DNA of 64,000 bases. Origin: Providencia sp. PROV188. GTDB lineage: Bacteria > Pseudomonadota > Gammaproteobacteria > Enterobacterales > Enterobacteriaceae. The stretch lies in NCBI RefSeq assembly GCF_027595165.1, contig NZ_CP097291.1:1860001-1924000 (forward strand). The letters are read 5' to 3'. Position numbers and translations under genes: made by a program. Numbering within the stretch: position 1 is the first letter of the stretch; every line of letters begins with the position of its first letter. This document shows, in pieces, positions 55,995 through 64,000 of the stretch. The notes beneath the pieces are model-generated. The model was not told the origin of the DNA. It did not search any database and saw only the letters and a list, made by a program, of their open reading frames with translations.

Positions 55995-58613
55995 CTATTC
56001 TTTGGGTTTCCATTGCCCATCAACATAAAAAGCACTCCACCCCGTCGCTTTACCATCTTTCTCGGACGAAACATATTGCTGTTTTGTCTTGCGGCTAAAA
56101 CGAACCACTGTTGGGTTGCCCTCTTCGTCTTGTGCTGGTGCTTCCGCTAAGTACGCCAATTTTGCCGGTAATCTGTCTTTAAATCGTTGTAGTTCTGCCA
56201 CTAATGGCGCACGTGTTTCCCTTGATTTCGGGAAGGTGTTTGCGGCAAGGAATACGCCAGCTGCACCATCACGTAACACAAAATAAGCATCCGATTTTTC
56301 ACACGGTAATTCTGGTAGTGGTACTGGGTCTTCTTTCGGTGGTGCAATTTCACCACTTTTTAAGATCTTGCGGGTATTTTTACACTCTTCGTTGGTGCAA
56401 CCCATGTATTTCCCAAAACGTCCCATTTTCAGGTGCATTTCAGAACCACATTTATCACACTCAATCACCGGACCATCGTAACCCTTGATGCGGAACTCGC
56501 CTTCTTCGATTTCATAGCCTTCACATGCTGGATTGTTACCACACACATGTAATTTACGACCATTATCAATCAGGTAGCTGTCCATCGCAGTGCCACATTT
56601 TGGACAACGACGTTTTGCTCTTAAGGCGTTAGTTTCTGCATCGTCATCTTCGAGGATGTTCAATACTTCATCTTCAGGGATCAGATTGATGGTTTTCTTG
56701 CAGCGCTCTTTTGGTGGCAGTGCATAGCCCGAGCAGCCTAAGAATACCCCAGTGGATGCGGTACGAATTCCCATATGACGTTCACAGTCAGGACAGATAA
56801 TCGAGGTGATCACCATTGGGTTGGTACGCATACCGCCTTCTTCCGGATCTTTTTCTGCAACATCAAGCTGTTTGCTGAAATCGGAGAAAAATTCATCCAA
56901 CACCGCTTTCCACTCTGCTTCATGATTCGCAACGTGGTCCAGCTGGTTTTCCATGCGAGCAGTGAAGTCGTAGTTCATCAGGTCGTTGAAGTTTTCTTCT
57001 AAACGGTCTGTAACGATTTCACCCATTTTTTCCGCATAGAAACGGCGGTTTTCCACTTTAACGTAGCCACGATCTTGGATCGTTGAAATGATTGCCGCAT
57101 ACGTTGATGGGCGACCAATACCACGTTTTTCTAATTCTTTAACCAAAGAAGCTTCACTAAAACGCGCTGGTGGCTTAGTAAAGTGCTGGCTTGGTAGTAA
57201 TTCCAGCAATGATAATTCAGCACCCACTTGAATCGCAGGTAATGTTTTATCTTCGTCATTTTTACGCAGTGCTGGCATGACTCTTGTCCAACCATCAAAA
57301 CGTAACGTACGACCTTTGGCTTTTAATTCGAAATCTCCCGCTTTCACCGTTAATGTGGTGGAGTCGTATTTTGCTGGTGTCATTTGACACGCAACAAATT
57401 GATTCCAAATTAACTGGTAGAGGCGCTTAGCGTCGTTTTCCATGTCTTTCAGTGAATCAGGTAATACATCAACACTGGATGGGCGAATAGCTTCGTGCGC
57501 TTCTTGGGAGTTATCTTTACTGGTGTAAACGTTGGCATCTTTTGGTAAATACTGTGCGCCAAAGTTATCAGAAATATAACCACGAACCATGTTCACTGCA
57601 TCTTGGCTCAAGTTCGTTGAGTCCGTACGCATATAAGTGATGTAACCCGCTTCATATAAGCGCTGAGCCATCATCATGGTTTTCTTCACACCAAAACTTA
57701 AGCGAGTGCTCGCCGCTTGTTGGAGTGTCGACGTGATAAACGGTGCGCTTGGTTTACTGGACGTTGGTTTATCTTCACGATCAATCACTTGATAACGTGC
57801 ATTTTCCAGTAATTTAACCGCAGCTTCCGTTTGGACTTTATTGACAGGTTTAAAAGCTTTTCCCGCTTGGGAAGTCACTTCTAAACGCAAGTTAACGGCG
57901 TTTTTATCCGCTAAATCCGCATGGAGTTCCCAATATTCTTCAGGAACAAACGCTTTAATTTCACGTTCACGCTCAACGATAAGTCTTACTGCGACGGACT
58001 GTACGCGTCCAGCAGATAATCCGCGCGCCACTTTTTTCCATAATAATGGAGAGACCATATACCCAACAACACGGTCCATAAAGCGACGAGCTTGCTGAGC
58101 ATTAACACGGTCGATATTCAATTCGCCAGGGCTTTCAAATGCTTGAGTAATTGCATTTTTAGTGATTTCGTTAAACACCACTCGGCTAAAACGAGAATCA
58201 TCACCACCGATCACTTCGCGTAAATGCCACGCAATAGCTTCCCCTTCGCGGTCAAGGTCCGTCGCGAGGTAGACGTGGTCAGCATCTTCGGCTAACGCTT
58301 TTAATTCAGAAACCACTTTTTCCTTACCCGGCAGAATTTGATAATTCGCTTTCCAACCATGATAAGGGTCGATCCCCATGCGTTTAACTAACGCTTCTTG
58401 CGGATCCTTTTTAACTTTCTTTGTTTTGTCGGTCTTTGCTTTATCGGTAGATGAGCCTGTACTCTTTGGTGAGCCGGATTGTGAACCAGAGCCGCTTTTC
58501 GGCAGATCACGAATGTGACCAACGCTGCTTTTTACAACGTAGCCACTGCCAAGATACTTATTGATCGTTTTGGCTTTTGCCGGGGACTCCACTATAACAA
58601 GAGCTTTACCCAT
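55995..58613 (-). CDS. topA: DNA topoisomerase I
   Basis: 872 residues (E. coli TopA 865). Relaxes negative supercoils through a covalent link on the tyrosine in [14 protein letters not shown]. The N-terminal TOPRIM domain has [16 protein letters not shown] and [12 protein letters not shown]. The C-terminal part has three zinc-ribbon cysteine clusters (CPDC..C....C, CPKC..C....C, CDKC..C....C) and a further basic region. A Ser/Lys/Gly-rich linker at about 40-70 ([16 protein letters not shown]) interrupts the TOPRIM part and is longer than I expect from E. coli. It lies between cysB and yciN, as in E. coli, with sodC and pepO inserted. Confidence 0.97.
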   Translation of the reverse strand: MGKALVIVESPAKAKTINKYLGSGYVVKSSVGHIRDLPKSGSGSQSGSPKSTGSSTDKAKTDKTKKVKKDPQEALVKRMGIDPYHGWKANYQILPGKEKVVSELKALAEDADHVYLATDLDREGEAIAWHLREVIGGDDSRFSRVVFNEITKNAITQAFESPGELNIDRVNAQQARRFMDRVVGYMVSPLLWKKVARGLSAGRVQSVAVRLIVEREREIKAFVPEEYWELHADLADKNAVNLRLEVTSQAGKAFKPVNKVQTEAAVKLLENARYQVIDREDKPTSSKPSAPFITSTLQQAASTRLSFGVKKTMMMAQRLYEAGYITYMRTDSTNLSQDAVNMVRGYISDNFGAQYLPKDANVYTSKDNSQEAHEAIRPSSVDVLPDSLKDMENDAKRLYQLIWNQFVACQMTPAKYDSTTLTVKAGDFELKAKGRTLRFDGWTRVMPALRKNDEDKTLPAIQVGAELSLLELLPSQHFTKPPARFSEASLVKELEKRGIGRPSTYAAIISTIQDRGYVKVENRRFYAEKMGEIVTDRLEENFNDLMNYDFTARMENQLDHVANHEAEWKAVLDEFFSDFSKQLDVAEKDPEEGGMRTNPMVITSIICPDCERHMGIRTASTGVFLGCSGYALPPKERCKKTINLIPEDEVLNILEDDDAETNALRAKRRCPKCGTAMDSYLIDNGRKLHVCGNNPACEGYEIEEGEFRIKGYDGPVIECDKCGSEMHLKMGRFGKYMGCTNEECKNTRKILKSGEIAPPKEDPVPLPELPCEKSDAYFVLRDGAAGVFLAANTFPKSRETRAPLVAELQRFKDRLPAKLAYLAEAPAQDEEGNPTVVRFSRKTKQQYVSSEKDGKATGWSAFYVDGQWKPKE

Positions 58614-58900
58614 ATTTACCTTTACCTACTATCAACGAAGGCGCATTTTTCTATTCAAATGCGCAAAATGAGAATCTCTTTTTTATATTGCGACAGAATC
58701 ACAATATATCAATATTTTTTCGCACAATAATTTGTAACGAAACGAATTTTATCCATCAGTCACATTATTTTGTAAAGCATACAAATTGCTCTAGTTGACT
58801 GATTTTAACCACATAATGCAGTTTAGCCGCATTGAAAAACACACACTGTACCTGATAAAATGCTAGAAGCAACCAATTATTTTTTCAAGAGAGGCATTCT

Positions 58901-59158
58901 ATGAACAATGAGATTCAAACTATTTCAAAGCAAGAACTGCTTGAAAAAGCCAACGAAATCATCAAAAACCACGATGAGTACCTTGATGGCATGTTCGTGG
59001 ATAATGTCGAGCAACATCGTGGTGTTTTAGTTTTTAAAGGCGAGTTCTTCCTTGATGAAAACGGAATACCATCCTTAAAAAGTCCAGCGGCTTTTAATAT
59101 GTATAAGCATTTGGCGCACCTCTTTTCTGATAAGTACCGACTGCAAGAATCAGAATAG
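58901..59158 (+). CDS. yciN: YciN family protein
   Basis: 85 residues (E. coli YciN 83), mostly helical and acidic. The conserved core GVLVFKGEFFLDENGIP..KSPAAFNMYKHLAHLFSDKY matches the enterobacterial YciN/DUF2498 family. GAGAGG lies 8 nt before the ATG. Divergent from topA across 287 gene-free bp, as in E. coli. Function unknown; cytoplasmic. Confidence 0.92.
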   Translation: MNNEIQTISKQELLEKANEIIKNHDEYLDGMFVDNVEQHRGVLVFKGEFFLDENGIPSLKSPAAFNMYKHLAHLFSDKYRLQESE

Positions 59159-59164
59159 ACATAA

Positions 59165-59195
59165 AAAAATACCGGCTTTTATCGCCGGTATTTTT
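59165..59195. terminator. bidirectional terminator between yciN and sohB
   Basis: A 12-bp stem AAAAATACCGGC / GCCGGTATTTTT with a 7-nt loop and T-runs on both strands, between convergent genes. Confidence 0.93.
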
Positions 59196-59252
59196 AAGGG
59201 TAGTCCAACTTAAATATTGTGTCATGAATATTCAGTGAACATTATGGCTTTT

Positions 59253-60299
59253 TTATAAAAGCGGCTTTTGTCCACGCTGCCACCAGCGTAATAATAGCTT
59301 ATCCGCACTCTCTGCCGCGCTACTGGTAAAACGCTCGACCATTTTCTTGCTCATCACAAAACGGATGCTGATAATCTCTTTGGTTTCGATTGCGTTAATG
59401 ATCAAATCATCGCTAACACCAATTTGGTCAACGAGCCCTTTCTCTAGCGCTTGCGTTCCATACCAATACTCGCCTGTTGCCACCGCTGCAATATCAAGGG
59501 ATGGGCGATTTTGATGAACAAAATCTTTAAATAGTTCGTGAGTTGAATTCAGATCTTCAACAAATTTCTTACGCCCCTGCTCTGTATTTTCACCGAGCAT
59601 TGTCAGTGTACGTTTATATTCCCCTGCGGTGTGCAACTCCACATCCACATCGTGCTTTTTCAATAATCGGTGAATATTTGGAACCTGAGCGACAACACCA
59701 ATAGAGCCTATAATAGAAAACGGTGCCGCAACGATTTTATTCGCAATACACGCCATCATATAACCGCCGCTTGCCGCAACCTTATCAACTGCAATTGTTA
59801 GCGGAATATTTTTCTCTTTCAATCGCATCAACTGAGAAGCGGCTAAGCCATAGCCATGGACTAAACCACCTGGGCTTTCTAAACGTAATAAAACTTCATC
59901 TTGCTGATCTGCAACTGCAAGAATTGCACTGATTTCCTCACGTAAAGAGCTGACTTCACGCGCATCCATACTGCCTTTAAAGTCTAAGACATATAAGCAA
60001 GGCTTTTTGACGGCGGTTTGCCCCATTTTCGCCCCAGCCTTTTCATTTTTAGACTTGGCTTTTTCCTGCTTTTTAAATGCCTTTGACCACGCTTTTTGCT
60101 CAGAATCATTCATTTTGATCTGCTGCATTTGACGTTGGCGTTCACGGTAACTTTCGCCTAGGTCAGTAATTTTTAACGCGCCTTTACTTCCTTGACGTCT
60201 CATACCTACGCCAAATACAAATACTGCAATCACAGCAATCGCGACCACAATGGTAACCACTTTTGCTAAAAACAGTCCATACAAAGAGAAATACTCCAC
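59253..60299 (-). CDS. sohB: inner-membrane S49 peptidase SohB
   Basis: 348 residues (E. coli SohB 349). An N-terminal membrane helix (about 8-30) and a signal-peptide-peptidase-like serine protease domain: nucleophile Ser in VDKVAASGGYMMAC, general-base Lys in EYKRTLTMLGE, and ESPGGLVHGYG upstream. A charged segment (about 40-95) follows the anchor. Multicopy sohB suppresses htrA (degP) mutants in E. coli, which suggests periplasmic protein quality control. Divergent from yciK. Confidence 0.94.
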   Translation of the reverse strand: MEYFSLYGLFLAKVVTIVVAIAVIAVFVFGVGMRRQGSKGALKITDLGESYRERQRQMQQIKMNDSEQKAWSKAFKKQEKAKSKNEKAGAKMGQTAVKKPCLYVLDFKGSMDAREVSSLREEISAILAVADQQDEVLLRLESPGGLVHGYGLAASQLMRLKEKNIPLTIAVDKVAASGGYMMACIANKIVAAPFSIIGSIGVVAQVPNIHRLLKKHDVDVELHTAGEYKRTLTMLGENTEQGRKKFVEDLNSTHELFKDFVHQNRPSLDIAAVATGEYWYGTQALEKGLVDQIGVSDDLIINAIETKEIISIRFVMSKKMVERFTSSAAESADKLLLRWWQRGQKPLL

Positions 60300-60477
60300 A
60301 AGTTGATCCTTCTAATATTTAACGCTAATAAAAAAATGATCGCATGATTGTTCATAAACAACCAGTAAAAAAACTGTTATCAATAACCACAGACATGAAA
60401 CAAATGTGGTAAATTGCCCTCCCGTGCAATCTACGCGATGATAACCTTCAACGCGGCTCAAGACGATAGGAAAAATT

Positions 60478-61239
60478 ATGCTTCATTATCAGCCTAGACA
60501 AGATCTTTTAAATGGTAAAACTATCTTAATTACCGGTGCTACTGACGGGATTGGTCAAGAAGCAGCATTAACGTATGCACGCTTTGGCGCCTCCATCATT
60601 TTATTAGGCCGTAACTCGCAAAAATTAGAGGCGGTTAAACAACAAATTATTAATTCTACCGGTGCATCCGTAGAAACCTATGTGATTGATTTACTGACTG
60701 CAACAGAGGCAACTTGCCAAGCTATCGCTGACGATATTGCCAAACAACACCCTTACTTGGATGGCGTATTACATAGCGCAGGTTTGCTAGGAAATATCGC
60801 ACCAATCAGTGAACAACCGACTCAGCTCTGGCATGACGTCATGCAAGTTAACGTCAATGCCGGCTTTATGCTCACACAAGCATTACTTCCTTTATTAGAA
60901 AAAGCCCCACACGCATCGCTGATTTTCACCAGTTCAAGTGTCGGTAAACAAGGACGCGCTAATTGGGGCGTTTATGCCGTTTCAAAATTTGCGACTGAAG
61001 GTTTAATGCAAGTCTTAGCCGATGAGTATCAAGGCACTGGATTACGTATTAACTGTATTAACCCTGGGCGCACTCGTACCGCTATGCGTGCAGGTGCGGC
61101 ACCCGGTGAAGATCCAATGACCCTAAAAACACCTGCCGATATCATGCCGACTTATCTATACTTAATGGGTGATGATAGCGCCGAGCAAACAGGAACCAGC
61201 GTAGACGCTCAGCCTAATTTAAAACCGATTAAAGCTTAA
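60478..61239 (+). CDS. yciK: SDR-family oxidoreductase YciK
   Basis: 253 residues (E. coli YciK 252). Short-chain dehydrogenase with coenzyme motif ITGATDGIGQEA (about 19-30), SAGLLG, and catalytic Ser in FTSSSVG and Tyr-X3-Lys in YAVSKF. Substrate not established. It lies 23 bp upstream of btuR on the same strand; the pair is cotranscribed in E. coli too. AGGAAAAATT precedes the ATG. Confidence 0.94.
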   Translation: MLHYQPRQDLLNGKTILITGATDGIGQEAALTYARFGASIILLGRNSQKLEAVKQQIINSTGASVETYVIDLLTATEATCQAIADDIAKQHPYLDGVLHSAGLLGNIAPISEQPTQLWHDVMQVNVNAGFMLTQALLPLLEKAPHASLIFTSSSVGKQGRANWGVYAVSKFATEGLMQVLADEYQGTGLRINCINPGRTRTAMRAGAAPGEDPMTLKTPADIMPTYLYLMGDDSAEQTGTSVDAQPNLKPIKA

Positions 61240-61262
61240 ACTCGACCGAAACGGAGCAAGCT

Positions 61263-61853
61263 ATGAGCCAAGACCGACACGAAGAACGCCAACAACGTTT
61301 AAAGCAAAAAGTGGATGAGCGAATTGAAGCAGCCCAGCTGGAGCGCGGGATCCTGATTGTCTTCACTGGCAATGGAAAAGGAAAAACGACGGCAGCATTT
61401 GGCACCGCTTGTCGTGCTGTCGGTCATGGCAAAAAAGTAGCCGTTGTCCAGTTTATTAAAGGTGGCTGGGATAATGGCGAACGCAATCTTTTAGAGCCTC
61501 ACGGCGTCCCCTTTTATGTGATGTCCACCGGGTTTACTTGGGAAACGCAAAACAAGCAGACTGACACACAAGCTTGCCTTGAAACTTGGCAACATGCAGT
61601 GGAATTATTGCAAGACCCTCAATATGACTTGGTGATCCTCGACGAGCTGACCTACATGATCAGTTACCATTATCTTCCTCTTGCTGAAGTAATGAATGCA
61701 TTAAGTTGCCGTCCTGAAAATCAATCCGTCATTATTACAGGTCGTGGGTGCCACCGTGATCTATTAGAGTTTGCTGATACGGTGACAGAAATGCGCCCTG
61801 TTAAACATGCTTTTGATGCAGGGATCAAAGCGCAAAAAGGAATTGACTGGTAG
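61263..61853 (+). CDS. btuR: corrinoid ATP adenosyltransferase
   Basis: 196 residues (E. coli BtuR/CobO 196). Transfers the adenosyl group of ATP to reduced corrinoids to make adenosylcobalamin. P-loop GNGKGKTTAAFG (36-47), CDE-like VILDELTYMISY, and ITGRGCHRDL are conserved. It follows yciK by 23 bp, with GGAGCAAGCT as ribosome-binding site. No cobalamin riboswitch was seen. In E. coli rluB is next; here a lipoprotein gene lies between. Confidence 0.95.
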   Translation: MSQDRHEERQQRLKQKVDERIEAAQLERGILIVFTGNGKGKTTAAFGTACRAVGHGKKVAVVQFIKGGWDNGERNLLEPHGVPFYVMSTGFTWETQNKQTDTQACLETWQHAVELLQDPQYDLVILDELTYMISYHYLPLAEVMNALSCRPENQSVIITGRGCHRDLLEFADTVTEMRPVKHAFDAGIKAQKGIDW

Positions 61854-61885
61854 CCTTTGGTAACATGCGAGTTAGCTGCCACCAG

Positions 61886-62806
61886 CTATTTCGGTGTTAC
61901 ATCCAGTTTTAAAACCCCAGCACTAAAAATGGCGGCAGTTTGTGATAAGAATTGCAAATATTTTTGTCGCTCCTCAAGGCAATTATCCCCTGTCTCCCAT
62001 TGGCTATAGCGCTCCGCCATATTCGATACGGCTACATGGTATTGATTATAAAAGTTCTGTTTTTTTTCTGGGTCAGCGGATCCTCGATACGCTTGAATCA
62101 GCGTATTCACCTTCACCGCATACTGCTGAATTTGCTGATCTTCAAAAGCAGGGAGTGTGACTGGATAGTCAAATGTTAAACTTACCGTATTGTTTTGCAC
62201 TGGCTCATTTTGACGCACAACCAGTTGTGTCATTTGTTTATCATCCGACGAAATCGCCGTAATGAGTTCTGAATAAGAAAAACATTTTGTTTTTATTTTG
62301 CTGACTGTTGTTAGCGAATTTAATTCATCAGGGATCCGCGTTCCGACCGGGTAATCACAGTTGAATACGTTATTATCAATAATGATATCATCACTACTCT
62401 CAACTCTTCCTTTCACTTGGTAATCACCAACAGTTAATTCCTGTATAGTTTGATTATGAACAGAAGGAATTCCATTATTACCGTATACAAAGCTGTAAGA
62501 ATAATAAAGATGCTTTTGAGGATTTAATATCCCTCCTTTATTACCTGGGTAAATCATAAAATAAATGTGCTGACCTTCTTCGGTTGTCATGGAATGTAAT
62601 CCCTGCTTTAAATACAGACTACCCACTGATGCTTTCGGGATCACCATCAGTTTATTATCAATAAAGAAAGAATAATTTTCCGATGAGTCATTACTAAAAA
62701 AGAACCGCCCACTTTCAGATATATGTGGTTGATAAACATCACAACTTGTTATGCTGAAACTCAATAGTGCTATATATTTCATCGACTTTGCACATAACAT
62801 AAACAT
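61886..62806 (-). CDS. putative lipoprotein of unknown function
   Basis: 306 residues. An N-terminal hydrophobic segment ends in SITSC, a lipobox-like site with Cys22, so it may be lipidated and face the periplasm or outer membrane. AAAAGG lies 5 nt before the ATG at 62806, which supports this start over a Met at codon 9. The body has a beta-rich appearance (YSFFIDNKLMVIPKASVGSLYLKQGLH resembles a DUF2846-type start, but I am not sure) and a helical C-terminal third ending in TAAIFSAGVLKLDVTPK. It is inserted between btuR and rluB, which are neighbours in E. coli, and is AT-rich, so a gain is likely. Confidence 0.65.
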   Translation of the reverse strand: MFMLCAKSMKYIALLSFSITSCDVYQPHISESGRFFFSNDSSENYSFFIDNKLMVIPKASVGSLYLKQGLHSMTTEEGQHIYFMIYPGNKGGILNPQKHLYYSYSFVYGNNGIPSVHNQTIQELTVGDYQVKGRVESSDDIIIDNNVFNCDYPVGTRIPDELNSLTTVSKIKTKCFSYSELITAISSDDKQMTQLVVRQNEPVQNNTVSLTFDYPVTLPAFEDQQIQQYAVKVNTLIQAYRGSADPEKKQNFYNQYHVAVSNMAERYSQWETGDNCLEERQKYLQFLSQTAAIFSAGVLKLDVTPK

Positions 62807-63168
62807 TAAAACCTTTTATTTTTTCATTATGATAAAAATAGTTTAGATAGAAGAGTTGTACAATATAAAAGCCTCATAATGTGACAGATACCTTATAAAC
62901 TCCATATTGGCGTATTTTAAGTTTTAAATATCTAAATAACAAAGAAATAAAAGTAATAAGTGGAATAATACAACCTTTTTTAACTTTATCATTTTCTAGT
63001 CAAAAAAAGACACCTAGTAAATAATAATTTAAGATTGGGATAACTTATTTATATTATTCGAAAATAAAATTCCGAATGAATCGATTTTTAGAAAAATCAA
63101 AGTTGAATGAATTATTGAAATGACCAAACAGAATGACAGAACATTTCGCTATTCTATTAAATTGAAAT
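62807..63168. other. gene-free AT-rich stretch
   Basis: No reading frame with a ribosome-binding site, no RNA gene and no repeat was recognised. It must hold the promoter of the minus-strand lipoprotein gene at its left end. Composition is strongly AT-rich, more than the core genes around it. Confidence 0.5.
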
Positions 63169-63199
63169 AAAAAAAGGCTATGGTAATTACCATAACCTT
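63169..63199 (-). terminator. intrinsic terminator of rluB
   Basis: On the minus strand, a near-perfect hairpin AAGGTTATGGTA / TACCATAGCCTT is followed by seven T, 33 bp beyond the rluB stop codon. Confidence 0.85.
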
Positions 63200-63231
63200 C
63201 ATTTTAAATCATTCGAATAACGTTAAAACGA

Positions 63232-64000
63232 TTAGATTCGAGTGCGGCGCTTAGCCGTTGGGCGTGAAGTTTGGCGTTTCGCTGCTGGGCGAGATGCCAC
63301 TTGAGTGTGACGTTTCACCGCACGGCGAATTTGGTTAGCTTTGATGCGGCGCTGATCGCGCTCAACAGACACTTTACTTTCTGTTTCAACATCCAGTTCA
63401 ACTAACTCTCTTAAATAGTTAGTTTGCTCTAAACCTAATTCAGTCCAACCTCCACGTGGTAAACCTTTTGGTAAATCAATATCTCCGTAGCGAACACGGA
63501 TCAGGCGGCTCACTTGCACACCAACAGATTCCCATAAACGACGAACTTCACGGTTACGACCTTCGGTTAAAGTGACGTTATACCATTGGTTCATCCCTTC
63601 ACCACCGCGATACGACACAGTCTTAAAGGATGCTGGACCATCTTCTAATTGCACGCCAGTGGTTAACTGACGAATTTTTGCATCCGTGATTTCACCAAAT
63701 ACACGTACTGCGTATTCGCGTTCCACTTCACGGCTTGGGTGCATTAAGCGGTTAGCTAATTCACCATCGGTTGTGAATAACAATAAACCACTGGTGTTCA
63801 CATCTAGACGCCCTACAGCAATCCAACGAGCCCCAGTCAGTTTTGGTAAACGGTTAAATACCGTTGGACGACCTTCAGGATCATGGCGCGTGCACAATTC
63901 CCCTTCCGGTTTGTAGTATGCCATCACGCGGCAAATTTCTTTTTCTGGCTCTTTTATCGCTAAGACACGACCATCAAGACGAATTTTTGTGGAGGCTTTG
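63232..64000 (-). CDS. rluB: 23S rRNA pseudouridine(2605) synthase, 5' end beyond window
   Basis: The frame continues through the right edge, so the N-terminal S4 domain is outside. About 255 residues are visible. Seen: [22 protein letters not shown], the catalytic-Asp block [26 protein letters not shown], and [28 protein letters not shown]. The C-terminus is a basic Arg/Lys/Thr-rich tail ([19 protein letters not shown]), as in other RluB proteins. It modifies U2605 of 23S rRNA. The frame upstream of the first Met ([20 protein letters not shown]) matches E. coli RluB, so that Met is not the start. Confidence 0.94.
   Translation of the reverse strand, partial: KASTKIRLDGRVLAIKEPEKEICRVMAYYKPEGELCTRHDPEGRPTVFNRLPKLTGARWIAVGRLDVNTSGLLLFTTDGELANRLMHPSREVEREYAVRVFGEITDAKIRQLTTGVQLEDGPASFKTVSYRGGEGMNQWYNVTLTEGRNREVRRLWESVGVQVSRLIRVRYGDIDLPKGLPRGGWTELGLEQTNYLRELVELDVETESKVSVERDQRRIKANQIRRAVKRHTQVASRPAAKRQTSRPTAKRRTRI

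Overview
The window looks like the replication-terminus region of a gammaproteobacterial chromosome of the order Enterobacterales, most probably Providencia (Morganellaceae). The evidence is AT-rich DNA, E. coli-like orthologues in E. coli-like order (ynfK/bioD2-mlc-ynfL-ynfM; tus-fumC-manA-ydgA-add-ydgJ-ydgK-rsxABCDGE-nth; rnb-osmB-yciH-pyrF-lapB-lapA-pgpB-ribA, then acnA-cysB-topA-yciN-sohB-yciK-btuR-rluB) and ERIC repeats. The genus is inferred from general resemblance, not from a search.

Layout. (1) 1-4.8 kb: a minus-strand operon with a LuxE-like acyl-protein synthetase, a LuxC-like acyl-CoA reductase fused to a PaaK-like adenylating domain, and a second PaaK-like ligase that runs off the left edge. 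It resembles a bioluminescence fatty-acid reductase, but no luciferase is visible. (2) 5-10.8 kb: accessory genes. These are a MerR regulator with a textbook 19-bp-spacer promoter in front of an MFS exporter, a HipA/YjjJ-like kinase lacking its N-terminus, a LysR regulator, a TauE/SafE permease and a CARB-like class A beta-lactamase with unusual active-site positions. (3) 10.9 kb: a dif site. (4) 11-17.9 kb: roxA, a LysR/tautomerase/quinone-oxidoreductase group, a DUF4139 protein, ydfG and a DUF1283 protein. (5) 18-39.7 kb: a block collinear with E. coli ynfK-nth, carrying tus, two same-direction Ter sites, a secreted LPMO gene with a leader dyad that covers its ribosome-binding site, and the complete rsxABCDGE operon with a 39-residue repeat array in rsxC. 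(6) 39.8-64 kb: a block collinear, in inverted order, with E. coli rnb-rluB. It holds a perfect matS site, a PepO-like peptidase, three tandem ERIC elements beside sodC, and two unrecognised small genes.

Together dif, tus, two Ter sites, one perfect and one near-perfect matS site make the terminus assignment strong. The two best leads for new biology are the lux-like acyl-reductase operon without luciferase at the left edge and the beta-lactamase next to dif. The likely RNA-structure switch in front of the LPMO gene comes third. No rRNA, tRNA, CRISPR array, insertion sequence or prophage was seen.
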